In this document: positions 39,340-50,615 of the stretch, piece by piece
How the letters are laid out: each line of letters begins with the position of its first letter
How positions within the stretch are numbered: position 1 is the stretch's first letter
Source of the DNA: Candidula unifasciata
Taxonomy: Eukaryota > Mollusca > Gastropoda > Stylommatophora > Geomitridae
Direction: 5' to 3'
NCBI GenBank assembly: GCA_905116865.2
Contig: CAJHNH020002001.1
Span: 952,119-1,016,118, forward strand
Length of the DNA: 64,000 nucleotides
Made by a program: the position numbers and the translations under genes
Notes under the pieces: generated by a model
The model's database searches: none
What the model saw: the letters and a program-made list of their open reading frames with translations, nothing else
What the model was told of the DNA's origin: nothing

Positions 39340-39597
39340 CCACTGTCGGTCACCAAGGATAGACACTCGCCTGCAGACTTGAAGGTGTGGGGAACAAATC
39401 TGCAGTGAAGATACCTTTTTTTCTCTCCATCTCCCAAGTCAACCAAGGTCAGGTAATGTCATGGGAACTGAAAGAAGCCAATATGACATTGACCATATCA
39501 CCCATCCAGGGCAACTTGGTCTATAAAAGCCTGGGTCTAGCACCATATGCAGAATTAAGGCACCCAACACATGAAAGGGGGTCCTTTACTTTCTAGT
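39340..39597 (+). mobile_element. tRNA-derived SINE, family A
   Basis: A diverged head (gatagacactcgcctgcaga) is followed by ccaagtcaaccaaggtcagg, tgtcatgggaactgaaaga, gaccatatcacccatcca, tgggtctagcaccatatg and gaaagggggtcctttact. Confidence 0.7.
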
Positions 39598-39927
39598 GTT
39601 TGAGTTACCAGTGATCTAGGGTATCTTATCCTTATGCTGTGTTCAGCAACTGCTACAGACTGTTGAACACATGAACACACACACAGAAACTGCTAATTTC
39701 AGTGTCATTTTCTTTATTTGATAATTTACTAACAGAGCTGTAAATTACTTGTAATACAAACTTATGATGTAATAAGTCACAACTAAAAGTCAGATACAAA
39801 ATTGTAAACAGTAGAGAAAGTAAAATCATGATGGATTCCATATAATAACAAACAGATTAAATTATTAGAAAAATTAAACACATATAATAAACACATACAC
39901 GAGCACAGTTGTTTCTCTTAAAGCAGA

Positions 39928-40300
39928 CCACCATTTAATTTGGGCAACTGTTTATTTGGGACAAACTTTTAAAACCAAAATAGGCTATCCTCTGAATAAC
40001 GGGCACCAAGATGTGGGCTTACGCATCTCCTGCAGCTTTGCTCGTGAGTCCTAGCCATCTAGTTTAGCCCCAATCCATGCCGTGTGAGCCGCGTGAGGGA
40101 TGCTCTCGGCGGTGGCCGTAGTCGCCGAAAAACCGCAAATCAGGTCGCCGGAAGTGCACAATTGACACGTGACTGTTTTTGGCCACCATCTTTTGTGCCC
40201 GTTATTGGGAGGATAGCCACAAAATACTATATTCTTTTGTGCATTAGCCCCTTCCCACCTCCACCACCCCAATTTGTTTAGCCCCATTAACTGGTTCCTT
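39928..40300. mobile_element. Likely MITE with imperfect inverted repeats
   Basis: ataggctatcctctgaataa with cgggcacc (39980-40008) is inverted as ataacgggcacaaaagatgg-type sequence on the right (40178-40222). Outer segments around 39930 and 40290 (taatttgggcaactg versus cagttaatggggct) are weaker inverted matches. The centre is GC-rich with CpG (40090-40145). Precise ends and target duplication were not resolved. Confidence 0.5.
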
Positions 40301-40500
40301 TTATTTGGATCAACTCCTTGATTTCCTCGGGCATTAATATGGGGTTAAAGTATTTTTATAAACTTATTCCCAACAGTGCATTAAATTTAATTGACAGCGC
40401 ACCTGACACAGATGCATAGTGCTGTACAAAGATACAAACTAGTACACACAAACTGTGATGAATGCTTAAGGATTGGTAGTAACAGCATGTTGGATGAAAT

Positions 40501-40575
40501 GTATATGAAATAATGATAATAAGACCATCATCATTGCCATGTAGCAAGTCTTTTGCAGAATGTCGCAATCATCAC
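40501..40575 (-). pseudogene. LINE C-terminal end, downstream flank of the 41-bp array
   Basis: The minus strand leaves the last array unit in frame and reads TVMIATFCKRLATWQ then a stop. This corresponds to ATMRATFY and MMRVTFSKxLAD at the ends of the relatives at 23755-24048 and 45775-46110. Confidence 0.6.
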
Positions 40576-43500
40576 TGTCTGCCTGTCATCTCTAGCCACC
40601 TCTCCCTCCTCATTACTGTCTGCCTGTCATCTCTAGCCACCTCTCCCTCCTCATGCACTGTCTGCCTGTCATCTCTAGCTACCTCTCCCTCCTCATTACT
40701 GTCTGCCTGTCATCTCTAGCTACCTCTCCCTCCTCATTACTGTCTGCCTGTCATCTCTAGCCACCTCTCCCTCCTCATTACTGTCTGCCTGTCATCTCTA
40801 GCCACCTCTCCCTCCTCATCACTGTCTGCCTGTCATCTCTAGCCACCTCTCCCTCCTCATCACTGTCTGCCTGTCATCTCTAGCCACCTCTCCCTCCTCA
40901 TTACTGCCTGCCTGTCATCTCTAGCCACCTCTCCCTCCTCATTACTGTCTGCCTGTCATCTCTAGCCACCTCTCCCTCCTCATCACTGCCTGCCTGTCAT
41001 CTCTAGCCACCTCTCCCTCCTCATCACTGTCTGCCTGTCATCTCTAGCCACCTCTCCCTCCTCATTACTGTCTGCCTGTCATCTCTAGCCACCTCTCCCT
41101 CCTCATTACTGTCTGCCTGTCATCTCTAGCCACCTCTCCCTCCTCATTACTGTCTGCCTGTCATCTCTAGCTACCTCTCCCTCCTCATTACTGTCTGCCT
41201 GTCATCTCTAGCCACCTCTCCCTCCTCATTACTGTCTGCCTGTCATCTCTAGCCACCTCTCTCTCCTCATTACTGTCTGCCTGTCATCTCTAGCCACCTC
41301 TCCCTCCTCATCACTGTCTGCCTGTCATCTCTAGCCACCTCTCCCTCCTCATCACTGTCTGCCTGTCATCTCTAGCCACCTCTCCCTCCTCATTACTGTC
41401 TGCCTGTCATCTCTAGCCACCTCTCCCTCCTCATTACTGTCTGCCTGTCATCTCTAGCCACCTCTCCCTCCTCATTACTTTCTGCCTGTCATCTCTAGCC
41501 ACCTCTCCCTCCTCATCACTGCCTGCCTGTCATCTCTAGCCACCTCTCCCTCCTCATCACTGTCTGCCTGTCATCTCTAGCCACCTCTCCCTCCTCATTA
41601 CTGTCTGCCTGTCATCTCTAGCCACCTCTCCCTCCTCATTACTGTCTGCCTGTCATCTCTAGCCACCTCTCCCTCCTCATTACTGTCTGCCTGTCATCTC
41701 TAGCTACCTCTCCCTCCTCATTACTGTCTGCCTGTCATCTCTAGCCACCTCTCCCTCCTCATTACTGTCTGCCTGTCATCTCTAGCCACCTCTCTCTCCT
41801 CATCACTGTCTGCCTGTCATCTCTAGCCACCTCTCCCTCCTCATCACTGTCTGCCTGTCATCTCTAGCCACCTCTCCCTCCTCATTACTGTCTGCCTGTC
41901 ATCTCTAGCCACCTCTCCCTCCTCATTACTGTCTGCCTGTCATCTCTAGCCACCTCTCCCTCCTCATTACTGTCTGCCTGTCATCTCTAGCCACCTCTCC
42001 CTCCTCATTACTGTCTGCCTGTCATCTCTAGCCACCTCTCCCTCCTCATCACTGTCTGCCTGTCATCTCTAGCCACCTCTCCCTCCTCATCACTGTCTGC
42101 CTGTCATCTCTAGCCACCTCTCCCTCCTCATCACTGTCTGCCTGTCATCTCTAGCCACCTCTCCCTCCTCATCACTGTCTGCCTGTCATCTCTAGCCACC
42201 TCTCCCTCCTCATCACTGTCTGCCTGTCATCTCTAGCCACCTCTCCCTCCTCATCACTGTCTGCCTGTCATCTCTAGCCACCTCTCCCTCCTCATCACTG
42301 TCTGCCATGTAGCCATCTCACTGTCTGCCTGTCATCTCTAGCCACCTCTCCCTCCTCATCACTGTCTGCCTGTCATCTCTAGCTAGCCACCTCCTCTCCC
42401 TCCTCATCACTGTCTGCCTGTCATCTCTAGCCACCTCTCCCTCCTCATCACTGTCTGCCTGTCATCTCTAGCCACCTCTCCCTCCTCATCACTGTCTGCC
42501 TGTCATCTCTCTAGCCACCTCTCCCTCCTCATCACTGTCTGCCTGTCATCTCTAGCTACCTCTCCCTCCTCATCACTGTCTGCCTGTCATCTCTAGCTAC
42601 CTCTCCCTCCTCATCACTGTCTGCCTGTCATCTCTAGCTACCTCTCCCTCCTCATCACTGTCTGCCTGTCATCTCTAGCTACCTCTCCCTCCTCATCACT
42701 GTCTGCCTGTCATCTCTAGCTACCTCTCCCTCCTCATCACTGTCTGCCTGTCATCTCTAGCTACCTCTCCCTCCTCATCACTGTCTGCCTGTCATCTCTA
42801 GCTACCTCTCCCTCCTCATCACTGTCTGCCTCACTGTCTCTGTCATCTCTAGCTACCTCTCCCTCCTCATCACTGTCTGCCTGTCATCTCTAGCCACCTC
42901 TCCCTCCTCATCACTGTCTGCCTGTCATCTCTAGCTACCTCTCCCTCCTCATCACTGTCTGCCTGTCATCTCTAGTCCTCCTCATAGTCATCTCTACCTC
43001 TCCCTCCTCATCACTGTCTGCCTGTCATCTCTAGCCACCTCTCCCTCCTCATCACTGTCTGCCTGTCATCTCTAGCCACCTCTCCCTCCTCATCACTGTC
43101 TGCCTGTCATCTCTAGCTACCTCTCCCTCCTCATCACTGTCTGCCTGTCATCTCTAGCTACCTCTCCCTCCTCATCACTGTCTGCCTGTCATCTCTAGCC
43201 ACCTCTCCCTCCTCATCACTGTCTGCCTGTCATCTCTAGCCACCTCTCCCTCCTCATCACTGTCTGCCTGTCATCTCTAGCCACCTCTCCCTCCTCATCA
43301 CTGTCTGCCTGTCATCTCTAGCCACCTCTCCCTCCTCATCACTGTCTGCCTGTCATCTCTAGCCACCTCTCCCTCCTCATCACTGTCTGCCTGTCATCTC
43401 TAGCCACCTCTCCCTCCTCATTACTGTCTGCCTGTCATCTCTAGCCACCTCTCCCTCCTCATCACTGTCTGCCTGTCATCTCTAGCCACCTCTCCCTCCT

Positions 43501-45020
43501 CATCACTGTCTGCCTGTCATCTCTAGCCACCTCTCCCTCCTCATCACTGTCTGCCTGTCATCTCTAGCCACCTCTCCCTCCTCATCACTGTCTGCCTGTC
43601 ATCTCTAGCCACCTCTCCCTCCTCATCACTGTCTCTGTCATCCTAGCCACCTCTCCCTCCTCATCACTGTCTGCCTGTCATCTCTAGCCACCTCTCCCTC
43701 CTCATCACTGTCTGCCTGTCATCTCTAGCCACCTCTCCCTCCTCATCACTAGCCTGTCATCTCTAGCCACCTCTCCCTCCTCATCACTGTCTGCCTGTCA
43801 TCTCTAGCCACCTCTCCCTCCTCATTACTGTCTGCCTGTCATCTCTAGCCACCTCTCCCTCCTCATCACTGTCTGCCTGTCATCTCTAGCCACCTCTCCC
43901 TCCTCATCACTGTCTGCCTGTCATCTCTAGCCACCTCTCTCTCCTCATCACTGTCTGCCTGTCATCTCTAGCCACCTCTCCTCCTCATCACTGTCTGCCT
44001 GTCATCTCTAGCCACCTCTGCCCATCCTCATCACTGTCACTGTCTGCCTGTCATCTCTAGCCACCTCTCCCTCCTCATCACTGTCTGCCTGTCATCTCTA
44101 GCCACCTCTCCCTCCCTCCTCTGCCTGTCACTGCCACCTCTCCCTCCTCATCACTGTCTGCCTGTCATCCTGTCATCTCTAGCCACCTCTCCCTCCTCAT
44201 CACTGTCTGCCTGTCATCTCTAGCCACCTCTCCCTCCTCATCACTGTCTGCCTGTCATCTCTAGCCACCTCTCCCTCCTCATCACTGTCTGCCTGTCATC
44301 TCTAGCCACCTCTCCCTCCTCATCACTGTCTGCCTGTCATCTCTAGCCACCTCTCCCTCCTCATCACTGTCTGCCTGTCATCTCTAGCCACCTCTCCCTC
44401 CTCATTACTGTCTGCCTGTCATCTCTAGCCACCTCTCCCTCCTCATTACTGTCTGCCTGTCATCTCTAGCCACCTCTCCCTCCTCATCACTGTCTGCCTG
44501 TCATCTCTAGCCACCTCTCCCTCCTCATTACTGTCTGCCTGTCATCTCTAGCCACCTCTCCCTCCTCATCACTGTCTGCCTGTCATCTCTAGCCACCTCT
44601 CTCTCCTCATTACTGTCTGCCTGTCATCTCTAGCCACCTCTCCCTCCTCATCACTGTCTGCCTGTCATCTCTAGCCACCTCTCCCTCCTGATCACTGTCT
44701 GCCTGTCATCTCTAGCCACCTCTCCCTCCTGATCACTGTCTGCCTGTCATCTCTAGCCACCTCTCCCTCCTCATTACTGTCTGCCTGTCATCTCTAGCCA
44801 CCTCTCCCTCCTCATTACTGTCTGCCTGTCATCTCTAGCCACCTCTCCCTCCTCATCACTGTCTGCCTGTCATCTCTAGCCACCTCTCCCTCCTCATTAC
44901 TGTCTGCCTGTCATCTCTAGCCACCTCTCCCTCCTCATTACTGTCTGCCTGTCATCTCTAGCCACCTCTCCCTCCTCATTACTGTCTGCCTGTCATCTCT
45001 AGCCACCTCTCCCTCCTCAT
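40573..45020. repeat. 41-bp minisatellite, ~108 copies
   Basis: The unit is actgtctgcctgtcatctct followed by agccacctctccctcctcat and c/t. Variants are attact/atcact, gctacc/gccacc and ctctctcctc. A 13-unit block is repeated with a 533-bp period (the gctacc variant at 41171 and 41704). Irregular units with small insertions or losses cluster between 42300 and 44170. The minus strand translates in one register to EEGEVARDDRQTVMR-like sequence, matching the LINE tail in which the array lies. Confidence 0.97.
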
Positions 45021-45295
45021 ACACTTTCATATCCAAGGAGTTGCTTTTATCCTGTGCCCATCTTTGTGTTGGTCGGCCCCTGCCCCTCCTTCGTGGGACT
45101 ATGCCAGCTGGTATATTTTCTTCCAATCCGCAATAATGCTTGATATAGCCAAAATATTTCAGCTTCTGAGATGAGATGCCAATCTTTCTTGATGCTATCT
45201 TTTAGAATGTCAGTATTTCTTTTTTGTCCATTCTATTCTGAGAATCTTTGTATATTATTTCAGCTCAAAAGCCCCTATTTTCCCCCAAGGTGTGC
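45021..45295 (-). pseudogene. LINE tail, upstream flank of the 41-bp array (antisense)
   Basis: The minus strand reads GQKRNTDILKDSIKKIGIS then QKLKYFGYIKHYCGLEENIP, GRGRPTQRWAQD and NSLDMKVYEEGEVARDDRQ and enters the array without a break. Relatives are on the + strand at 23755-24048 and 45775-46110. Confidence 0.8.
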
Positions 45296-45614
45296 TAAAG
45301 CTTCCTTTTTTTTTTTTTTTTAAATCATCAGAAAATCAACAATAAGACAGAGAGAGAAAAAGAGGGAGAGAATTTGGAATTAAAAATGGAAATCTTCTCC
45401 TTTGTTTGTATCTGCCAATACACTTTGAAATGTGTTGAAGGTAGTATTGACTTTATGAGGGTGGGGTATAAAAACCAATCCCAAATTGTTTGATCTCCTT
45501 TCAGTAAGCAGCTGTTCACCTGAAAGAGTTTTGCACTAAACACTAACTCTGTAGCTCTGGCAACAACTCCTGGGGATTAATGAAACTCTTGCGACTGAAT
45601 TGGTTCAAGCATAC
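45296..45614. other. Spacer, nothing assigned
   Basis: A poly-T run (45306-45321) and purine-rich sequence. No gene is recognised. Confidence 0.4.
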
Positions 45615-45774
45615 TTAGTTTATCGGCGTCTGTGGCTTAAGCATTTGCCTAGAAAAACCACAACAGCCAGAAAGTGCTGGGGTTGGTTCTGCAACATCCT
45701 GTAAAGGATACACAACTAATTTTTAATACTTTGTCTCACAAAGTAGGCTAACTTAATTTTTGGGAAATAAGAAA

Positions 45775-46112
45775 AAGAGTGAATTCTTAGAATGCCATGG
45801 ACCAAGAAGAAGTACATTGACATTCCGCATGATCTAAGCATCGAGGAGAATTGGCTCATAAACAGAATCCTCTCCTGAAAGCTGAGTTATTTTAACCATG
45901 TTAAACATCAGGGTGGCCTGGAGAGAGCAGTGTTGGAGAGTACAGTTTCCATAACATGAGGCAGAGTTAGACCTTTATAAAGGTGGGTACAAAACAGTAA
46001 AGATGCATTGGTTGTGAAAGCACATAGGGCTGGAGAATTGGCTAGAGAAAGGGACACTTCCAGGTGTGCCATGATGAGAGTGACATTCAGTAAATGACTT
46101 GCTGATTGTGAA
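45775..46112 (+). pseudogene. LINE tail (ENWLIN type)
   Basis: The + strand reads RMPWTKKKYIDIP, ENWLINRIL, SYFNHVKHQGGLERAV, RWVQNSKDALVVKAHRAGEL then ARERDTSRCAMMRVTFSK, followed by a stop. It is closely related to 23755-24048 and to the element split by the 41-bp array. Stops and frame breaks are present. Confidence 0.75.
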
Positions 46113-46206
46113 TGCACTAGTAAACTAAAGGACAGAATCTGAAATCAAAACCACAATCTTCAGAGTACGAGGCAAATTTATTTTTGTTTTAAAAGTCTTT
46201 TGTCTC

Positions 46207-46755
46207 ACAGTGTATACCATTGTGGTGGAGTGGCTAGATGCTGGCCTTTAGGTCTAGGGTTCAAGTCTGAATGAAAGAAGATTTATCTGATGAAATCTGA
46301 CTCTGGCTCCTAGGTCAACACTGTCTAAAAACAGGGGTTCTTTATTAATATCCCACCCCAGATGACATCACAGGACAGTCCAACATTTTAGAGGGTTGTG
46401 AGACTGGGTTTCCTGGCTTTCTGATGCTTTTAACAACCCCAAAACATCTAGAACTGGCCCTAACCTCAACCCACCTACGTCCCACGATAGAGTGCAGCCT
46501 AGGTTTCACGACTGCATGCAGCCTATCTACCACCCCCTTATTTATTAGACTGTCCCATGACCTGTGGATTTCCCCTTTGGGGTAGGATATTAATAAAGCA
46601 CCAAAACAGGGACTCTGTAATGTCCTTGACATTAAAGATAGCTGTCATGAAGTTGACCACATCACCCATAGAGATCTGATTGGTCTACAAAAATATAGGT
46701 CTACCACTATATACCCTATACACCTAAGGTGTGAAAAGAGTCCTTTATTTTTGGT
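46207..46755 (+). mobile_element. tRNA-derived SINE, family A, interrupted by a MITE
   Basis: The head gtggtggagtggctagatgc with box B gggttcaagtctg and the body gactctggctcctaggtcaa run to about 46335. The SINE then resumes at 46612 with atgtccttgaca, accacatcacccatagag, ataggtctaccacta and gtgaaaagagtccttta. Confidence 0.75.
46328..46611. mobile_element. MITE nested in a SINE (8-9 bp target duplication)
   Basis: ggttctttattaatatcc (46336) and the reverse complement of ggatattaataaagcacc (ending 46602) are inverted repeats with one mismatch in 18. A further inner match is gatgacatcacaggacagtc versus gactgtcccatgacctgtgg. aaaacaggg flanks both sides (46328-46336 and 46603-46611). An 8-bp duplication suggests a hAT-type element. 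No transposase frame is present. Confidence 0.7.
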
Positions 46756-47616
46756 ACCCAGATACAGTATGGGTGCACAAACTATTTCACATCAAAGGCT
46801 TCATAAACCTTATTCATGATTAATTATATTTTGCCGTAGGGGCATTCTACAGGACAAGGCAGCCAGTTTTACCGCAACCTTCCTTTTGGCAGCTGAGTCT
46901 CTAAACAACCAAAATAACTTCTTTTATTTTTAAATTGAATTTTTAAAATGTGTCCTTATAATTTCCTGAAACTCTACCCTAAGAAACAAGAAAAAGCAGA
47001 AGAAATCTGTGATCTCCATCAGATTTCAATCAATATACATGTGATCGAGACACTAGACCACCAAGACGACAGGCAGACGTGAAGTCCTCTGCCTCTCTGA
47101 TGATGGAACACACCAACAACAACAAAAATTCCAATCATTAAAGTCTAAATCAGTATACTTACAAATTAATTGGCATTAACTAAATGCCCTTCCCTGGTCA
47201 ATTGTATCTACTTTCTAGGTCATTACCTGGTACCAATTTTAGGCTGGGTCGACGCTGGAGCCAAAGTAAGTTTTTAAGTATTTTTACATGAAGGGAAGTA
47301 ATCACTAAATACAAACAGGGCAAAGAATTAACTAATTTCTTGAACTTTGACCATTTAAAAGTGGTTTTGTTCAATTTGCCACAGAGACTAATGTGACGAA
47401 TTAATAAATTTATATGACATCATATTATATGAATCAACAATTTGTGAACAAGAATTTTGTTCATTTCAAATTATTTATAATTTAAAAAAAAGTTTGTGGT
47501 AAATATAATCTTCCCCACCATTTCCACAACACACTGTTCAGTTGCAGCCAGTAATTATGAAGAGTCATCCACATTTTGTTGAGAAAAACTATTCAATAAA
47601 TTTCCGTGCTTATCAG
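46756..47616. other. AT-rich spacer
   Basis: No gene or known repeat is recognised. Simple AT-rich sequence with several stops in all frames. Confidence 0.4.
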
Positions 47617-48235
47617 GATGCAATTTTTCATTATTTGAAGCCTTACTCTGGCTCTTGCCAGGGGCCACAATATAGCCTGGCCATAAATATGGCCTAAAGG
47701 CTGAACGCGTTTTCTGGGACCTCTCCACAGTGATCCTCACCCACATGGTGGCACATTGTGTCATCAGGTGTTTATCGCTTGTGTGATGTCCTGGTGGGGT
47801 AGAAAGTCAGTCAGTCGTCCCCATGTGGGATGTAATTTTTCATTATTTGAAGCCTTACTCTGGCTCTTGCCAGGGGCCGCAATATAGCCTGGCCATAAAT
47901 ATGGCCTAAAGGCTGAACACGTTTTCTGGGACCTCTCCGCGGGGATCCTCACCCACATGGTGGCATATTGTGTCATTGGGTGTTTATCGCTTGTGTGATG
48001 TCCTGGTGGGGTAGAAAGTCAGTCAGTCGTCCCCATGTGGGATGTAATTTTTCATTATTTGAAGCCCGACTCTGGCTTTTGCCCTAACCCTGAATATAGC
48101 CGGGCAATAAATATGGTCAAACGGCTTAAAGGGAGTTCTGGGACCTATCCATGGGTGATCCTCATACACATGGTGGCACTTTGTGGCACCGGGTGTTTAT
48201 CGCTTGTGTGATGTCCTGGTGGGGTACAACAAGAA
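47617..48235 (+). repeat. 212-bp element in three tandem copies (family E)
   Basis: Units start at 47617, 47829 and 48041 (gatg[c/t]aatttttcattatt), each containing tctggctcttgccagggg, cataaatatggcctaaa, gggacctctcc, cacatggtggca and tgtttatcgcttgtgtgatg. The third copy is more diverged. Single copies occur at 50405-50615 (+) and 54985-55195 (antisense), so a dispersed element was tandemly amplified here. Confidence 0.9.
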
Positions 48236-48364
48236 AGAGAGAGAGACACAGCTAGTAACAAAGATATCACATAGGCGTATCGGGCATTATTCAAAAACAT
48301 CATGTCAACCAAAACCAATAAACGCTAGAAAAATGCCATAATCGAGGTGAAAGGGTAAACACCG

Positions 48365-48790
48365 CTGACAAGATGATTGATAGGTTAGAGTGTTGCTACC
48401 ATTCTTTCCCAGCCTTATACAGTACACAGTCGGCCAGCGTCAGACATGGACCTAGACTACAACTAACGAGCTCAAAATCATAAAAGGATTAGATGTCTTA
48501 GAAAAGCTGCTAGAGCAACACGAAGAGACAACGTTAAAAATGAAGATATCTGAAGAAGACTAGGACTGAAACCAGCCTTACAATTCATCAGGCAGCAACA
48601 CATGAGATGGTGTAGCCTTCTGACAAGAATCCAAAGGTAATGACTGCCACAGAAAGTCATGTCAAAGAAAAAAGGAGGAAGACCACACAAACACCAAGAA
48701 CAGCCTTAAAGATGTGAAGATCAACTTATACAATACATCAGAAAGAGCACACACAAAATCCATCCCTCTCTTCCTTAACACTTTGATGAA
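48365..48790 (+). pseudogene. LINE reverse-transcriptase tail
   Basis: The + strand reads IRCLRKAARATRRDNVKNED, RLGLKPALQFIRQQHMRW and KKGGRPHKHQEQP, followed by IQYIRKSTHKIHPSL. It is the same family as the antisense copy at 38290-38870. Confidence 0.75.
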
Positions 48791-49230
48791 GCAACTGGAG
48801 GAAAAGAAGAAGAAGAGGAACATAACACTTTGTTATCACAAGGATGTGATGTGCAATAATAATATAACTTATGACAATTTCTTTAAATTTTTTTTGATTT
48901 AATTCATACAGTTTTCCTCTACTTGAATGTGCTTGTCAGATAACTAGCTATAATTGTGTACAACCTCAGTGGCCATTTAATTGGGCTTAAATGACCACTA
49001 CCAATTTATGTGACCTAATTAATTATAATCTGTGTATTTTAGAATATATACATATACATACACACATATGTACACAAATAGAAGCACACACATGCATGCG
49101 CACATGCATGCACACACGCACACGTGCGCACACACACACATATATTCAGGGTCACTGAGAAAAACCACATTTAAAAAAAGTTTTGAATGGTTTTTCACAT
49201 GTGGCATCTCAAAATGTTCAGAGAATTTAA
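48791..49230. other. Spacer with CA/CG-rich microsatellite (49050-49145)
   Basis: A degenerate cacacatg/cacgcaca run. HTHTH-type open frames here are compositional. No gene is recognised. Confidence 0.6.
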
Positions 49231-49234
49231 AGTT

Positions 49235-50105
49235 TTGTTTAACCTTGTGTGTGACCATGAGGCTTATAATGGCGCATGTGGGAGAGAATAGTGGTCGTGC
49301 GAGACTCATGGCATGTGGCAGTAAATGGTCCATTCGACAGAAAGCCGAGTTTGTGTTTTACGATTAACTTAAACCAGTTGTTGCAGTGCATTTAAGTGAC
49401 AACGTTTGCATCCGTTAGAAAACTCTCCAAATTGGTAGCTGAAACAGTTTAAAGAATGTGGTACTAAAAAAAAATCTCCTGGCCGACCAGGAACATCAGA
49501 GGTTTAAGGTTTGAACAGCAGATCAACATCATGGCACATGGGTAAGTAACCCACAAGTGCTCCATCTTCTTCTAACTCTAGTCTGAGTCCGAAGAAGCTC
49601 AGCACAGTGCACAAGCTCTGTAGCACCAGCGAGGATCCTGAAATACTTTGGGTAGATTTTTAACTCTAAATTTTGCCTAGATAGCGCTGTTAGGCTACTT
49701 TTTTAGATTTCCAACTGCCAAGGGATTTTTTTACCTCAACAATACGCCCGATCTCACTACCCAGAGACCAGGAGGAATCACTAGAAGTTCAAGTACACGT
49801 GAAAAAATCCCAGCCCTTACCAGGGATTGAACCCTGCACCTCTAGCACTCGAGACGGACACTAAGCCTCGAGACCATGCAGCCCCCTGAACATCAGAGGA
49901 AAATGCATAAGGCAGTCCTGCATTAAAGCCCAAAGAAATTGCTCAAAGATTAGGGATTCCAAATAACGACTAAGTTCTGCACAAATGCTTACAAAATTCA
50001 CCTGCTGCTTCAAGTTAAACTGAATGACAGGCAGAAACCTGTGGAATTTGTTACACTTATTCAGAAGTGGCAAGAGAATGAATGATAGACTTGACATTAC
50101 CAGAG
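49235..50105 (+). pseudogene. Transposase-like HTH remnant, interrupted by a SINE
   Basis: The + strand reads GSKWSIRQKAEFVFYD, then in shifted frames a W...FKECGTKKKSPGRPGTSE segment. After the SINE at 49503-49887 it continues with degraded sequence giving RDSK and a KLNDRQKPVEFVTLIQKWQE block. The order (RQKAEFV, KSPGRPxTS, an IP.ST-like stretch, KLxxRxKPxxF) matches helix-turn-helix regions of mariner/DUF4817-type transposase-like proteins common in molluscs and arthropods. Heavily decayed; the catalytic domain is not visible. Confidence 0.55.
49491..49899 (-). mobile_element. tRNA-derived SINE, family C, with 12-bp target duplication
   Basis: The element 49503-49887 is flanked by gaacatcagagg at 49491-49502 and 49888-49899. 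Its tRNA-like head is at the right end on the minus strand (box B ggttcaatccc). The body matches 26040-26500 closely. Confidence 0.88.
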
Positions 50106-50215
50106 CTAAAAATAATGCTCATACTAAAGTGTACTATGGTAAGTCAAAAACTTTAAACTTGTCTGAATATTTTAAGCCACCACGTGTGTATGTCTGTTAG
50201 ATACTTCTTTTATAA

Positions 50216-50335
50216 TAACAAAATCATGACAATCATTCTCCATGATCATATGTGTATTTGTATGTATGTGTGTGTATGTATGTATGTATATATATATATA
50301 TATTTGCGTGTGTGTGTGTATGTGTTTTAATTTCC
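50216..50335. repeat. TG/TA microsatellite region
   Basis: tatgtatgtgtgtgtatgta and tatatata runs grade into gtgtgtgt. Confidence 0.85.
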
Positions 50336-50404
50336 AAAATAAATTTGTAAAAAGAATATGTTTGGACTTTTAAATAACAAGAAGCATTCACATATATCTC
50401 ATCA

Positions 50405-50615
50405 TCCCCTAGTGGAATGCAATTTTCAGTTATTTTGAAGCCCCACCCTGGCATTTGCCGGGCGCTTCAAACATAGCCGGGCCTGAAATATGGCCTAACC
50501 CCTCAAAGGGGTTTCCAAGACCTCTCCACGGGTGATCCTCATCCACATGGTGGCACTTTGTGCGTCACCGGGTGTTTATCACTTGTGTGATATCCTGGCT
50601 GGGTACAACTTATTT
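50405..50615 (+). mobile_element. Family E element, single copy
   Basis: agtggaatgcaattttcagt, gaagccccaccctggcattt, gaaatatggcctaa, gacctctccacgggtgatcc, atggtggcactttgtg and gggtgtttatcacttgtgtg are colinear with the 212-bp unit at 47617. It ends gctgggtacaactta. Confidence 0.8.

Noticed and set aside
40573..45020. CRISPR-like array
   Set aside because: The units are contiguous 41-bp tandem copies with no unique spacers, in a eukaryotic intergenic region.
46345..46632. 95-codon minus-strand frame as a gene
   Set aside because: It covers the hAT-like MITE and follows its inverted repeats; no domain.
47555..47976. Paired 69-70 codon minus-strand frames as duplicated genes
   Set aside because: They are shadows of the 212-bp dispersed element, which is also present elsewhere without the frame.
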